A stretch of DNA of 8,157 nucleotides from Bacillota bacterium. GTDB taxonomy: Bacteria; Bacillota; Bacilli; Alicyclobacillales; SLC66. Location: the NCBI GenBank assembly GCA_021846145.1, contig JAJZCJ010000138.1, forward strand, positions 1 through 8,157, in the 5' to 3' direction. Below are positions 1 to 5,641 of the stretch, in pieces. Numbering within the stretch: position 1 is the stretch's first letter; the number at the start of each line of letters is the position of its first letter. Both the position numbers and the translations under genes were made by a program. The notes under the pieces are model-generated. The model saw only the letters and a program-made list of their open reading frames with translations, searched no databases and was not told the origin of the DNA.

Positions 1-1
1 C

Positions 2-706
2 AATTCCTCAACCAATGTGCTGATTTTTAATACCAAAATCAGCAATCCATGGTACTCACAAAATACTGATGGTTTTGACATATCTGCCGATAACAACGTT
101 GTTATGAATGAAGATACAATCAATACCGGAGATGATGGCATTGCTCTCGAGTCCAGTGGATCAGACAATGGAACATTTAAAGTGCAAAACATTATCATCG
201 ATAACGTCCATGTGTATAACGGACACAGCGGTTTTGCCGTTGGCAGCGACACGGATGGCGGTGTCCGCAACGTGTACGTTCATCAATTGGTGTGCGATGG
301 CACTGAGGACGGGCTACGGTTTAAAAGCGGTGCCGGTAAAGGCGGTATGGTGAAAGACGTTTTTATTAATGGTGTAGTGATGCGGGACATTCAGGGATAT
401 GGCATCACGTTTAATGATGGGTATGTGGACAATGGGGCGGATGTGTCATCGCTCGGGGCGTCTGGATCGTCAAGTATGATTCCAGAGTTTGAGCAGATCA
501 GCTTTAGCAATATCGCGGGCGACGATGTGAATCAAGCGATTCGCATGATGGGGCTGCCTAATGCGCCCATTCAGGATATCTCTCTGGCACATGTCTTTAT
601 GCGCTCCGATATTGGCGTGGTTGAGCAATATACACAAAACATCACTAACAGTGATGTGAATATCGTGACTGATATTCATGAGTTAGGTGAGATTCCTCAC
701 TTTTGA
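2..706 (+). CDS. Glycoside hydrolase family 28 (polygalacturonase-like), C-terminal part
   Basis: The reading frame is open from the window edge, so the N-terminus, including any signal peptide, is missing; about 234 codons remain. The protein is rich in the short beta-strand repeats of a right-handed beta-helix. GH28 hallmarks appear in the right order: NTDG (codons at about 62-73), TGDDGIA with the paired aspartates at 131-136, a GH motif at 221-226 followed by GSDTDGGVRN, and GLRFKSGAGKGG near 314-349. In the family, the Asp of NTD and the DD pair form the acid catalytic centre, and the GHG and RIK motifs bind substrate. Here GHG reads GHS and RIK reads RFK; the latter is common in bacterial members. 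The likely role is hydrolysis of galacturonan or a related pectic or plant polysaccharide, probably outside the cell. The exact substrate cannot be read from the sequence. It converges on the DUF1641 gene and ends just before a terminator. Confidence 0.85.
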   Translation, partial: NSSTNVLIFNTKISNPWYSQNTDGFDISADNNVVMNEDTINTGDDGIALESSGSDNGTFKVQNIIIDNVHVYNGHSGFAVGSDTDGGVRNVYVHQLVCDGTEDGLRFKSGAGKGGMVKDVFINGVVMRDIQGYGITFNDGYVDNGADVSSLGASGSSSMIPEFEQISFSNIAGDDVNQAIRMMGLPNAPIQDISLAHVFMRSDIGVVEQYTQNITNSDVNIVTDIHELGEIPHF

Positions 707-713
707 GCAAAAC

Positions 714-750
714 AAAACCGCCTTTGAAAAGTTTTTTTCAAGGCGGTTTT
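714..750. terminator. Bidirectional intrinsic terminator
   Basis: A hairpin with arms 714-730 and 735-750 (11 bp, one bulged T, then 5 bp; GTTT loop) has a GC-rich core CCGCC/GGCGG flanked by an A run on the left and a T run on the right. Read on either strand it gives a stem followed by U-rich sequence. It lies 7 nt after the GH28 stop and 17 nt past the DUF1641 stop on the other strand, so it can end both convergent transcripts. Confidence 0.88.
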
Positions 751-767
751 GGCATGTTTTGGATAAA

Positions 768-1355
768 TTAGGATTTTTGAGGTCGTATAGTGCCTTCCAT
801 GCCTTGTAAAACTAAGAGGATAAATTTCAAAGTAGCCAGTGTCTGTGGATCACGCGCCAATTTGAGTACTTCTCGTAGTTTCACACCGCCTGTATTTACG
901 CTTACCTGGCGATAGGCGTCTTCCATCGCGTCAATGGCACCTGGGACGAGTTGGAAGACAGGGGAACCAGCCACTTGATCAAGCAGTGATCCCATTTCCA
1001 CCGCTTTAGCTGCCACTGACGAGACTAGTGCTCCGTTGGCAGAATCGAGTATGGCTCTCACGAAATCAAGAATTTCAGTTATTTTGGATAGGGAACCGTT
1101 CTCTACTAATTTGCCCAGTGTGTTGATCGTTTCTGTGATGGCATTTGTGTTATTTAATACAGCTTCTAATAAATTTTGTACTTCTGGTGTAGAGAAGCGG
1201 TCGACAAGTGTTACCAGTCCGGTCACATTTTTCGCGAGATTGCCAATGGTATTGCCAGTAAGGGCGTCAAGCGCTGCATTGATCAGGCCTGCTATTGCCT
1301 CATCCTGTCCTTGTTGATCCACTTCTGCCGGGGATAAATTTGCAGAAATTGACAT
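768..1355 (-). CDS. DUF1641 family protein, last gene of the sulfur operon
   Basis: A 195-residue, mostly helical protein without cysteines or obvious membrane spans. The C-terminal part (about residues 156-188), with GGVKLREVLKLARDPQ followed by a short hydrophobic stretch ending LLVLQGMEG, matches the pattern I associate with DUF1641: a Gly-Gly, a small helix, then a D-P turn before a Leu-rich helix. The start at 1355 (MSISANLS) is chosen because the minus strand carries an AAAGGGGGAG ribosome site (1361-1370) 5 nt upstream. A longer in-frame start at 1409 lies inside the SQR gene and has no such site. The gene begins 16 nt after the SQR stop and is probably co-transcribed with it. DUF1641 proteins are known next to redox enzymes, such as the YrhD/YrhE formate dehydrogenase pair of Bacillus. 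An accessory or assembly role for SQR is inferred; no biochemical function is established. Confidence 0.8.
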   Translation of the reverse strand: MSISANLSPAEVDQQGQDEAIAGLINAALDALTGNTIGNLAKNVTGLVTLVDRFSTPEVQNLLEAVLNNTNAITETINTLGKLVENGSLSKITEILDFVRAILDSANGALVSSVAAKAVEMGSLLDQVAGSPVFQLVPGAIDAMEDAYRQVSVNTGGVKLREVLKLARDPQTLATLKFILLVLQGMEGTIRPQKS

Positions 1356-1371
1356 GAAATCTCCCCCTTTC

Positions 1372-2511
1372 TTATAGAAGTCCGCGTATAGAGAGCCAAT
1401 AGATCTCATTGTACATTAGCTTGAACCAGTGCAGCAATTCAGAAGGTGCCGTGGGCTGAGGTGGCTTAGTGTAACTAAAGGCGATATAGGTTGCTTTTTC
1501 CAGTCCGCCTTCAATAAAGCAATACACCTTGCCATCGTACCTGTGATTGGCTGGCAGGCCACGCACTTCATCTAAAATATTAGCCACCATCGTATCCGCT
1601 TCGTAGTGTGCGGTGGAGCCCGCTTTGCTGATGGGTAGGTCAGTGGCATCTCCGATCACGTAGATATTCTGGCTTCCTTTCATACGCAAACTGTAACGAT
1701 CGGTGGGTATAAATCCGCTCTCGTCGCCAAGTCCGGAGTCGATGATAACACGGGCACCTCGATGAGCGGGTATCATCACCAGCAGGTCATATTCGTATGA
1801 ACTTCCTTCTAAACTCTCTACGACTTTTGTTTCTGGATTGACGCTGTCTACATTGAAGAAAAATTCAGATTTAATACCTCTGCGCTCAAACTCTGGCTCT
1901 ACCCAATCCGCTACAGGGACTAGGGAATGTAAGCGGCCGATGGGATAGGTGTAGACAATTTCAAACTTATCCCTTGTTCCGCGATTACGCAGGTATTCAT
2001 CAAGCATCATCGTAAACTCTAAAACGGCGACAGGACATTTGTGAGGGACATCAACGCCGATTACAATACGGCCTGATTCCATTTTAACAAGTGCATCACG
2101 AAGTGCAATGGCGTGCTCAGCGGTATAAAAAGTGTAAGCCCCTTCTTTTAATCCGGGGACAGTGTCCATGGTAGGATGAGAGCCTGTCGCAATCACTAAA
2201 AAGTCATAGCTAATTGTTTCATTGTGCTCAAGTAGAATCTTGTTGTTGTCTTTGTCAATTCGCGTAGCACGAGCGTTAACAAAACGAACGCCTGACACGA
2301 GCAACTTGCTTTGCGGGCGCATAAAGCGCTCTAATGGTGCTTGGTTAAATGCGACGTACAAAAAACCTGGTTGGTACGTGTGAGTAGCTTCTTCGCCAAT
2401 GAGTAAGATTTCCACTTGTTTGTGCTCAATCTCAGTTCGCAGTTCCCGAGCTAAACGGTTGGCAACCATCGTTCCACCTACGCCACTTCCAAGAATAGCT
2501 ATGCGTTGCAT
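1372..2511 (-). CDS. sqr: Sulfide:quinone oxidoreductase (FAD-dependent, SQR-like)
   Basis: A 379-residue flavoprotein of the two-dinucleotide-binding-domain family. Residues 4-14 carry the FAD-binding GSGVGG loop, ATGSHP is at 108-113, and the second FAD motif GDATDLPISKAG is at 287-298. SQR features are the redox cysteines C159 (in PHKCPVAVLEF) and C331 (in VYCFIEGGLEKATYI), and a C-terminal aromatic stretch (residues 361-379, HWFKLMYNEIYWLSIRGLL) like the amphipathic anchor that docks SQR on the cytoplasmic membrane. The family oxidises sulfide to sulfane sulfur or polysulfide and reduces quinone. The third cysteine of classical SQRs, expected before the TAEHA segment, is a tyrosine here (Y129). 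The start at 2511 is preferred because the AAGGAAGG site (2520-2527) is 8 nt away; ATG at 2517 is only 2 nt from it, and ATG at 2541 has no site. The TusA-like gene ends 38 nt upstream and DUF1641 follows. Another flavoprotein of the family (flavocytochrome c-like) is possible but less likely. Confidence 0.87.
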   Translation of the reverse strand: MQRIAILGSGVGGTMVANRLARELRTEIEHKQVEILLIGEEATHTYQPGFLYVAFNQAPLERFMRPQSKLLVSGVRFVNARATRIDKDNNKILLEHNETISYDFLVIATGSHPTMDTVPGLKEGAYTFYTAEHAIALRDALVKMESGRIVIGVDVPHKCPVAVLEFTMMLDEYLRNRGTRDKFEIVYTYPIGRLHSLVPVADWVEPEFERRGIKSEFFFNVDSVNPETKVVESLEGSSYEYDLLVMIPAHRGARVIIDSGLGDESGFIPTDRYSLRMKGSQNIYVIGDATDLPISKAGSTAHYEADTMVANILDEVRGLPANHRYDGKVYCFIEGGLEKATYIAFSYTKPPQPTAPSELLHWFKLMYNEIYWLSIRGLL

Positions 2512-2519
2512 ATTCATCA

Positions 2520-2527
2520 CCTTCCTT
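2520..2527 (-). promoter_or_regulatory. Ribosome binding site that sets the SQR start
   Basis: The minus strand reads AAGGAAGG here. The distance is 8 nt to the ATG at 2511, but only 2 nt to the ATG at 2517, two codons earlier. This favours MQRIAIL as the true N-terminus, which also places the FAD-binding loop at the very start, as is usual in the family. Confidence 0.65.
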
Positions 2528-2549
2528 TTGCTATAGGTCATTCGTGATG

Positions 2550-2789
2550 TTATTTTACTTTGCGGACGGCAATTCGCCAGTAACCGTCTTCTACAACCAC
2601 ATAAAGTAATTCATGACCCGCCTTTTTTACCCACACTGGGACATCGTTGGCAGAGCCGGAATCACTAGACCAGACTTCCACGGCAGTCTGAATTGGAGAA
2701 GTTTTCAGGGTCTTAATCAGTTCCATTAAAGGGCCAGGACAATAAGTGCCTCTAGCATCAATGGATTTGTCAATCGTCACTTCGCTCAT
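2550..2789 (-). CDS. tusA: TusA-like sulfur carrier protein
   Basis: A 79-residue protein of typical TusA size. The signature CPGPL is at residues 17-21, with C17 the expected persulfide-carrying cysteine, followed by the LMELIKTLK helix, and a C-terminal half (about residues 36-79) fitting the TusA alpha/beta sandwich. TusA proteins bind sulfane sulfur on this cysteine and pass it on, in tRNA thiolation, molybdenum cofactor synthesis or dissimilatory sulfur oxidation. Here the SQR and DsrE-like neighbours point to carriage of sulfur from sulfide oxidation rather than tRNA modification; that choice is inferred. The AAGGAGG ribosome site (2797-2803) overlaps the stop codon of the upstream DsrE-like gene and sits 7 nt before the ATG, so translation of the two is probably coupled. 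Confidence 0.9.
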   Translation of the reverse strand: MSEVTIDKSIDARGTYCPGPLMELIKTLKTSPIQTAVEVWSSDSGSANDVPVWVKKAGHELLYVVVEDGYWRIAVRKVK

Positions 2790-2801
2790 TGTAAATCCTC
2801 C

Positions 2802-3200
2802 TTAAATGGTCATAATTTGGGCACCTTCGGCAAGTCCGAAAAACTGGTTAACGCCAATGATCTCTTCCATGTCGTCAACTAAGTCTTCTTTTTTCCATTC
2901 CATTACATCCATCGCGAGTGCACAACCGTACAAATGTAGATTGCCCATTTCCACGCCTTGATGTATCAGTTCATAAAACAGCGGCACTTTCTTTTCCAAA
3001 AAACTAGCACCAACGGTACCTACTTTGAAACGTTGTTCTGCGATCACGTCTTTGCGGAATTGCTCTAGTGCATCCATTGAGACAAAGACGTACACCGTCA
3101 TGCCGGCCATAGATGCTACAGAACCCATCAGTGCACCTGCGTGAAGCTTTTCCAGTTCGGGAGATAAAAGGACAACGGCTAATTTTGGCTCTTGTTCCAT
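2802..3200 (-). CDS. DsrE-family (DsrE2-like) sulfurtransferase, first gene of the operon
   Basis: A 132-residue protein with the DsrE/DsrF-like fold pattern: an N-terminal strand LAVVLLS, a helix with GALMGSVASMAGM, a strand TVYVFVSMDAL, and the conserved cysteine C93 in YGCALAMDVM. The C-terminal DDMEEIIGVNQFFGLAEGAQIMTI resembles the end of DsrE2/COG2210-type proteins. C93, the only cysteine, is the expected persulfide site. DsrE-family proteins exchange sulfane sulfur with TusA, which is the next gene 12 nt downstream. No clear membrane helix is seen, so it is probably cytosolic, unlike membrane-bound DsrE2 forms. The start is supported by a strong GAGGAGG site (3211-3217) 10 nt upstream. 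It is transcribed away from moxR across a 285-nt intergenic region. Confidence 0.83.
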   Translation of the reverse strand: MEQEPKLAVVLLSPELEKLHAGALMGSVASMAGMTVYVFVSMDALEQFRKDVIAEQRFKVGTVGASFLEKKVPLFYELIHQGVEMGNLHLYGCALAMDVMEWKKEDLVDDMEEIIGVNQFFGLAEGAQIMTI

Positions 3201-3248
3201 GATTCAAAAACCTCCTCTTTCACAAATGATGTTATTTTTTTCACAATC

Positions 3249-3269
3249 AGTATGTTACTAATACATAGT
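3249..3269. promoter_or_regulatory. Imperfect palindrome, possible operator of the sulfur operon
   Basis: The arms AGTATGT and ACATAGT flank a 7-nt centre and match except at one position pair. The element overlaps the candidate -10 box of the minus-strand operon (3267-3272) and the expected transcription start, a common place for a repressor site. I do not recognise the motif as that of a named regulator. Confidence 0.35.
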
Positions 3270-3295
3270 ATATTCCTAATGCCAAAAAAATAAAT
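3267..3295 (-). promoter_or_regulatory. Candidate promoter for dsrE-tusA-sqr-DUF1641
   Basis: On the minus strand, 3272-3267 reads TATACT, a good -10 box. About 16 to 17 nt upstream, where the -35 should be, only TTTATT or ATTTAT is found, a poor match to TTGACA. The predicted start near 3260 gives a leader of about 60 nt. A good -10 with a weak -35 would fit a promoter needing an activator, but the assignment is by eye. Confidence 0.3.
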
Positions 3296-3331
3296 GATCA
3301 AATATAATCGTTTAAAAGATCAGGGCATTAG
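3276..3331. repeat. Spaced perfect inverted repeat CTAATGCC/GGCATTAG
   Basis: The 8-nt arms are at 3276-3283 and 3324-3331, 40 nt apart. A second inner pair, TGATC (3295-3299) and GATCA (3318-3322), lies between them. The position is just upstream of the candidate -10 of the sulfur operon and covers its -35 zone. It could be two operator half-sites for a looping or multimeric regulator, or a cruciform. Chance cannot be excluded in AT-rich sequence. Confidence 0.35.
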
Positions 3332-3386
3332 TGAAAATGGATAGTTATATGTGACTATTTTGAGTAGTATCACTGAACGTTATGTT

Positions 3387-3413
3387 TCCAAAATGATGGG
3401 ATTGCGTTTTGGA
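3387..3413. repeat. Inverted repeat TCCAAAA-N13-TTTTGGA upstream of moxR
   Basis: Perfect 7-nt arms at 3387-3393 and 3407-3413 are separated by 13 nt. The right arm abuts the candidate -35 box of the moxR operon, so a protein bound here could control it. A terminator role is unlikely because no T run follows the stem. Confidence 0.35.
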
Positions 3414-3430
3414 CCCTGCGCTGTCAAAAT
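3402..3430 (+). promoter_or_regulatory. Candidate promoter for the yeaC-yeaD-yebA-guaA operon
   Basis: TTGCGT (3402-3407) and CAAAAT (3425-3430) are spaced 17 nt apart, each matching four of six consensus positions for a housekeeping sigma factor. The predicted start near 3437 leaves a leader of about 49 nt before the GTG start. Alternative placements within the AT-rich region are possible. Confidence 0.3.
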
Positions 3431-3471
3431 AATAGATGCATAGTCATTGTTAAAATGGATAGATAGTTTGC

Positions 3472-3477
3472 AGGGGG
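3472..3477 (+). promoter_or_regulatory. Ribosome binding site that sets the moxR start
   Basis: AGGGGG lies 8 nt before the GTG at 3486, whereas the open frame extends upstream to a TTG at 3447 that has no such site. The ATG at 3498 is too far from it, 20 nt. This decides for the GTG start. Confidence 0.7.
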
Positions 3478-3485
3478 ACTTCATA

Positions 3486-4469
3486 GTGTATACAACGATG
3501 CGTGCAGAGACAGAACCGTTTCGCAAGCCTGATCAACTAGTTCAGCAAGTGATCGACAACATGGAAAAGGTAATTGTCGGGAAGAGAAGTGTAATTGAGT
3601 TTTGCATCACCGCTTTAATCGCTCGTGGCCATGTTCTGCTTGAAGATGTGCCAGGAGTGGGAAAAACGCTATTAGTCCGAACACTGGCCAAAAGTTTAGC
3701 CTGTCAATTTAAGCGAATCCAGTTTACACCTGATCTGCTTCCCTCTGATGTGACAGGCACGGCCATTTACAACCAACGCATTGTTGACTTTGAATTTCGG
3801 CCAGGGCCGGTATTTACGCAAATCCTGTTAGCTGACGAGATCAACCGGACATCGCCCAAAACCCAATCTGCGTTATTAGAAGCACTTGAGGAAAAGAGTG
3901 TAACAGCAGACGGGGTCACCTACTCTTTGCCGACACCGTTTTTTGTCTTAGCGACGCAAAATCCGATTGAGCATGAAGGTACATTTTCGTTGCCAGAAGC
4001 GCAACTTGATCGATTTTTGATGAAACTTTCTGTAGGATACCCAACACCTGATGAAGAAATTCAAGTGTTGCGACGAGGGGCCACCGGAATTCCTATAGAG
4101 CAACTCGAACCGGTGGCCACATCAGAAGATATAGGGCGTTGGCAAGATGAGGCTTCACTGGTGGCGGTGGAAGACTCGATTTATGCCTATATTGTGCAAA
4201 TTGTCACGCAAACTCGCCACCATCCACAGGTGTATCTTGGTGTCTCTACGCGAGGTGCAGTAGCCTTGTCCAAGGCCGCGCAAGCATACGCTTATATACA
4301 AGGGAGAGACTATGTCATTCCTGATGATGTGAAATTATTGGCACCGCGCGTATTGTCGCATCGCATGATCATGGAAGCGGATGCGACGTATCAGGGCATC
4401 AGTCCGATCACTATTATTACAGACATTCTGGCTACTGCTCCGGTGCCAGTTTTACCGCTGCGGAGGTAA
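3486..4469 (+). CDS. yeaC: MoxR-family AAA+ ATPase (YeaC)
   Basis: A 327-residue protein, the usual MoxR length. Walker A EDVPGVGKTLL spans residues 53-63, Walker B ILLADEINR is at 113-121, followed by the MoxR-typical TSPKTQSALLEALEE (122-136), and sensor 1 ATQNPIEHEGTFSLPEAQLDRF is at 156-177. The C-terminal lid domain has the STRGAVAL segment (254-261), sensor 2 style. MoxR ATPases act as chaperone-like factors that help assemble or insert metal cofactors or mature partner proteins; their usual partners are vWA or DUF58 proteins, which is what follows here 2 nt downstream. It is cytosolic, with no membrane segment. The start is GTG at 3486 (see the ribosome site). As first gene of the operon it is probably expressed from the divergent region. 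The exact client is unknown. Confidence 0.92.
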   Translation: MYTTMRAETEPFRKPDQLVQQVIDNMEKVIVGKRSVIEFCITALIARGHVLLEDVPGVGKTLLVRTLAKSLACQFKRIQFTPDLLPSDVTGTAIYNQRIVDFEFRPGPVFTQILLADEINRTSPKTQSALLEALEEKSVTADGVTYSLPTPFFVLATQNPIEHEGTFSLPEAQLDRFLMKLSVGYPTPDEEIQVLRRGATGIPIEQLEPVATSEDIGRWQDEASLVAVEDSIYAYIVQIVTQTRHHPQVYLGVSTRGAVALSKAAQAYAYIQGRDYVIPDDVKLLAPRVLSHRMIMEADATYQGISPITIITDILATAPVPVLPLRR

Positions 4470-4471
4470 AA

Positions 4472-5638
4472 GTGAACGGTAAATTGGCGCTCCCGTTTCT
4501 ATATTTGGTCTCTATCTCGTTGTTTCTTCTTGCTTATCAAAAGCCTTCATATGGCATCGAATTTTTGTCCGTGGCGATGTCCGGGCTTGCCATTTATGAA
4601 ACGGCTGTCTGGTTTGCCGTGCCTACACGCTTTCGTGTGGAGAGGAAACTTTCTCAAAGTAGACTACAAGCCATGGATACACTCAAGGTGGAAGTGCTGT
4701 TGGAGTGGGATAGGAAATTTAATTTTCCACTGCCTTGGTTGAAGATCGAGGAGATATTACCATCGCGATTGATGGTGCGACAAATGACAGAAAATACCAT
4801 TAAATTCCCTTGGTGGCAACGTCAAGCGCGATTCACATATCAACTAAGTGAGTTGCCTCGCGGTTATTATCATTTGCAGTTTTTGGACGTGCATGTAGGG
4901 GATGCGCTCGGGTTGGTGACAAGAACCTTGCGTTTGCCAGTTGTTCATCGGTTGGTTGTCTACCCGCGCGCCTTGAATCGACGGCTCGATGATCCGCATC
5001 GTGTAGGCAACGGCGTTCAACATAGGGAACGCCTGTCCCATGACGAAGGAGATCAGGTGATGGGGGCACGTCCCTATCGCGATGGTGATCGGATGCAAAA
5101 AATCCACTGGGCGGCTACCGCACGCAGGGGAACCCTCGTATCAAAGGAATTTGAACCTACTTTTGCACAGGAAAATTTTTTGCTGTTGGTGGCGGATCAA
5201 AAGGGGTTTGGAAATGATTCCATCGCCTTTGAAACGGCCTTGTCGTTAGTGGTCACTTATTTCGAGAAATGGCGTCAATCTAGTCATCCTTGCCAATTTT
5301 GGTTACTTGGGGCGCATGCCCATCAATTCGTCTTGGGAAAAGGGAGCAAAAACTCGCGGATTCTTGAATTTTTGGCGATGGCACAGCCAGAGGAGACTGA
5401 TTTAGTTAGGTATCGCGATCTGTTTGCCTCGATTCCCGCCTATTCTCAAGTAGAATTAATTGTCTATGAAGGCAGCAGTGAGTTGAAAACTTTTATGGAA
5501 TGGGCGCAATCGAAAAAATGGAAAGTAAAACTTTGGTTTGCGGGCTCTGTATCGTCCAGAGCACAAGCGCAAGACGAAGTCTTAACGAGATGGATTCGTC
5601 AAACAGGCGTCTTGGTTGACTTCTTTGAAGGGAATTGA
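4472..5638 (+). CDS. yeaD: DUF58 membrane protein (YeaD)
   Basis: A 388-residue protein. Two hydrophobic segments at about residues 5-21 and 29-50 are likely membrane helices. A beta-rich part follows, and then the DUF58 core: GARPYRDGDRMQKIHWAATA (198-217) followed by RRGTLVSKEFEP (218-229), the family's R-Y-R-x-G-D ... I-H-W-x-A-x-A-R signature. The C-terminal third (about 232-388) looks like the vWA-like portion, but where classical vWA domains have DxSxS the sequence reads VADQKGFG, so a standard metal-binding MIDAS site is not evident. DUF58 proteins pair with MoxR ATPases, encoded immediately upstream. The start is GTG with GGAGGT (4462-4467) running into the moxR stop codon, so translation is coupled. 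The yebA start follows directly after its stop. The molecular function is unknown; an envelope-linked role with the transglutaminase is inferred. Confidence 0.9.
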   Translation: MNGKLALPFLYLVSISLFLLAYQKPSYGIEFLSVAMSGLAIYETAVWFAVPTRFRVERKLSQSRLQAMDTLKVEVLLEWDRKFNFPLPWLKIEEILPSRLMVRQMTENTIKFPWWQRQARFTYQLSELPRGYYHLQFLDVHVGDALGLVTRTLRLPVVHRLVVYPRALNRRLDDPHRVGNGVQHRERLSHDEGDQVMGARPYRDGDRMQKIHWAATARRGTLVSKEFEPTFAQENFLLLVADQKGFGNDSIAFETALSLVVTYFEKWRQSSHPCQFWLLGAHAHQFVLGKGSKNSRILEFLAMAQPEETDLVRYRDLFASIPAYSQVELIVYEGSSELKTFMEWAQSKKWKVKLWFAGSVSSRAQAQDEVLTRWIRQTGVLVDFFEGN

Positions 5639-5641
5639 GTG

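Noticed and set aside
1036..1317. Open frame of 93 codons on the + strand
   Set aside because: It lies wholly antisense to the DUF1641 gene, has no ribosome site and no family resemblance; the minus-strand gene explains the sequence.
1356..1409. Longer DUF1641 start overlapping SQR
   Set aside because: The upstream ATG lies within the SQR coding end without a ribosome site; the internal ATG at 1355 has a strong one.
3004..3207. Open frame of 67 codons on the - strand beginning just before the DsrE-like start
   Set aside because: It is a shifted frame inside the DsrE-like gene, with low-complexity basic content; the ribosome site at 3211-3217 is better placed for the real gene.
3447..3485. 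Longer moxR start at a TTG
   Set aside because: It has no ribosome site, while GTG at 3486 has AGGGGG 8 nt upstream; the extra 13 residues are not part of the MoxR domain.
3201..3485. CsoR/CstR-type operator or a small hidden gene in the divergent region
   Set aside because: No G/C-tract palindrome typical of those regulators was found, and the short open frames (for example from the ATG at 3337) stop after a few codons.
4833..5107. Two overlapping minus-strand open frames
   Set aside because: Both are antisense to the conserved DUF58 signature region, with no ribosome site or recognisable protein.
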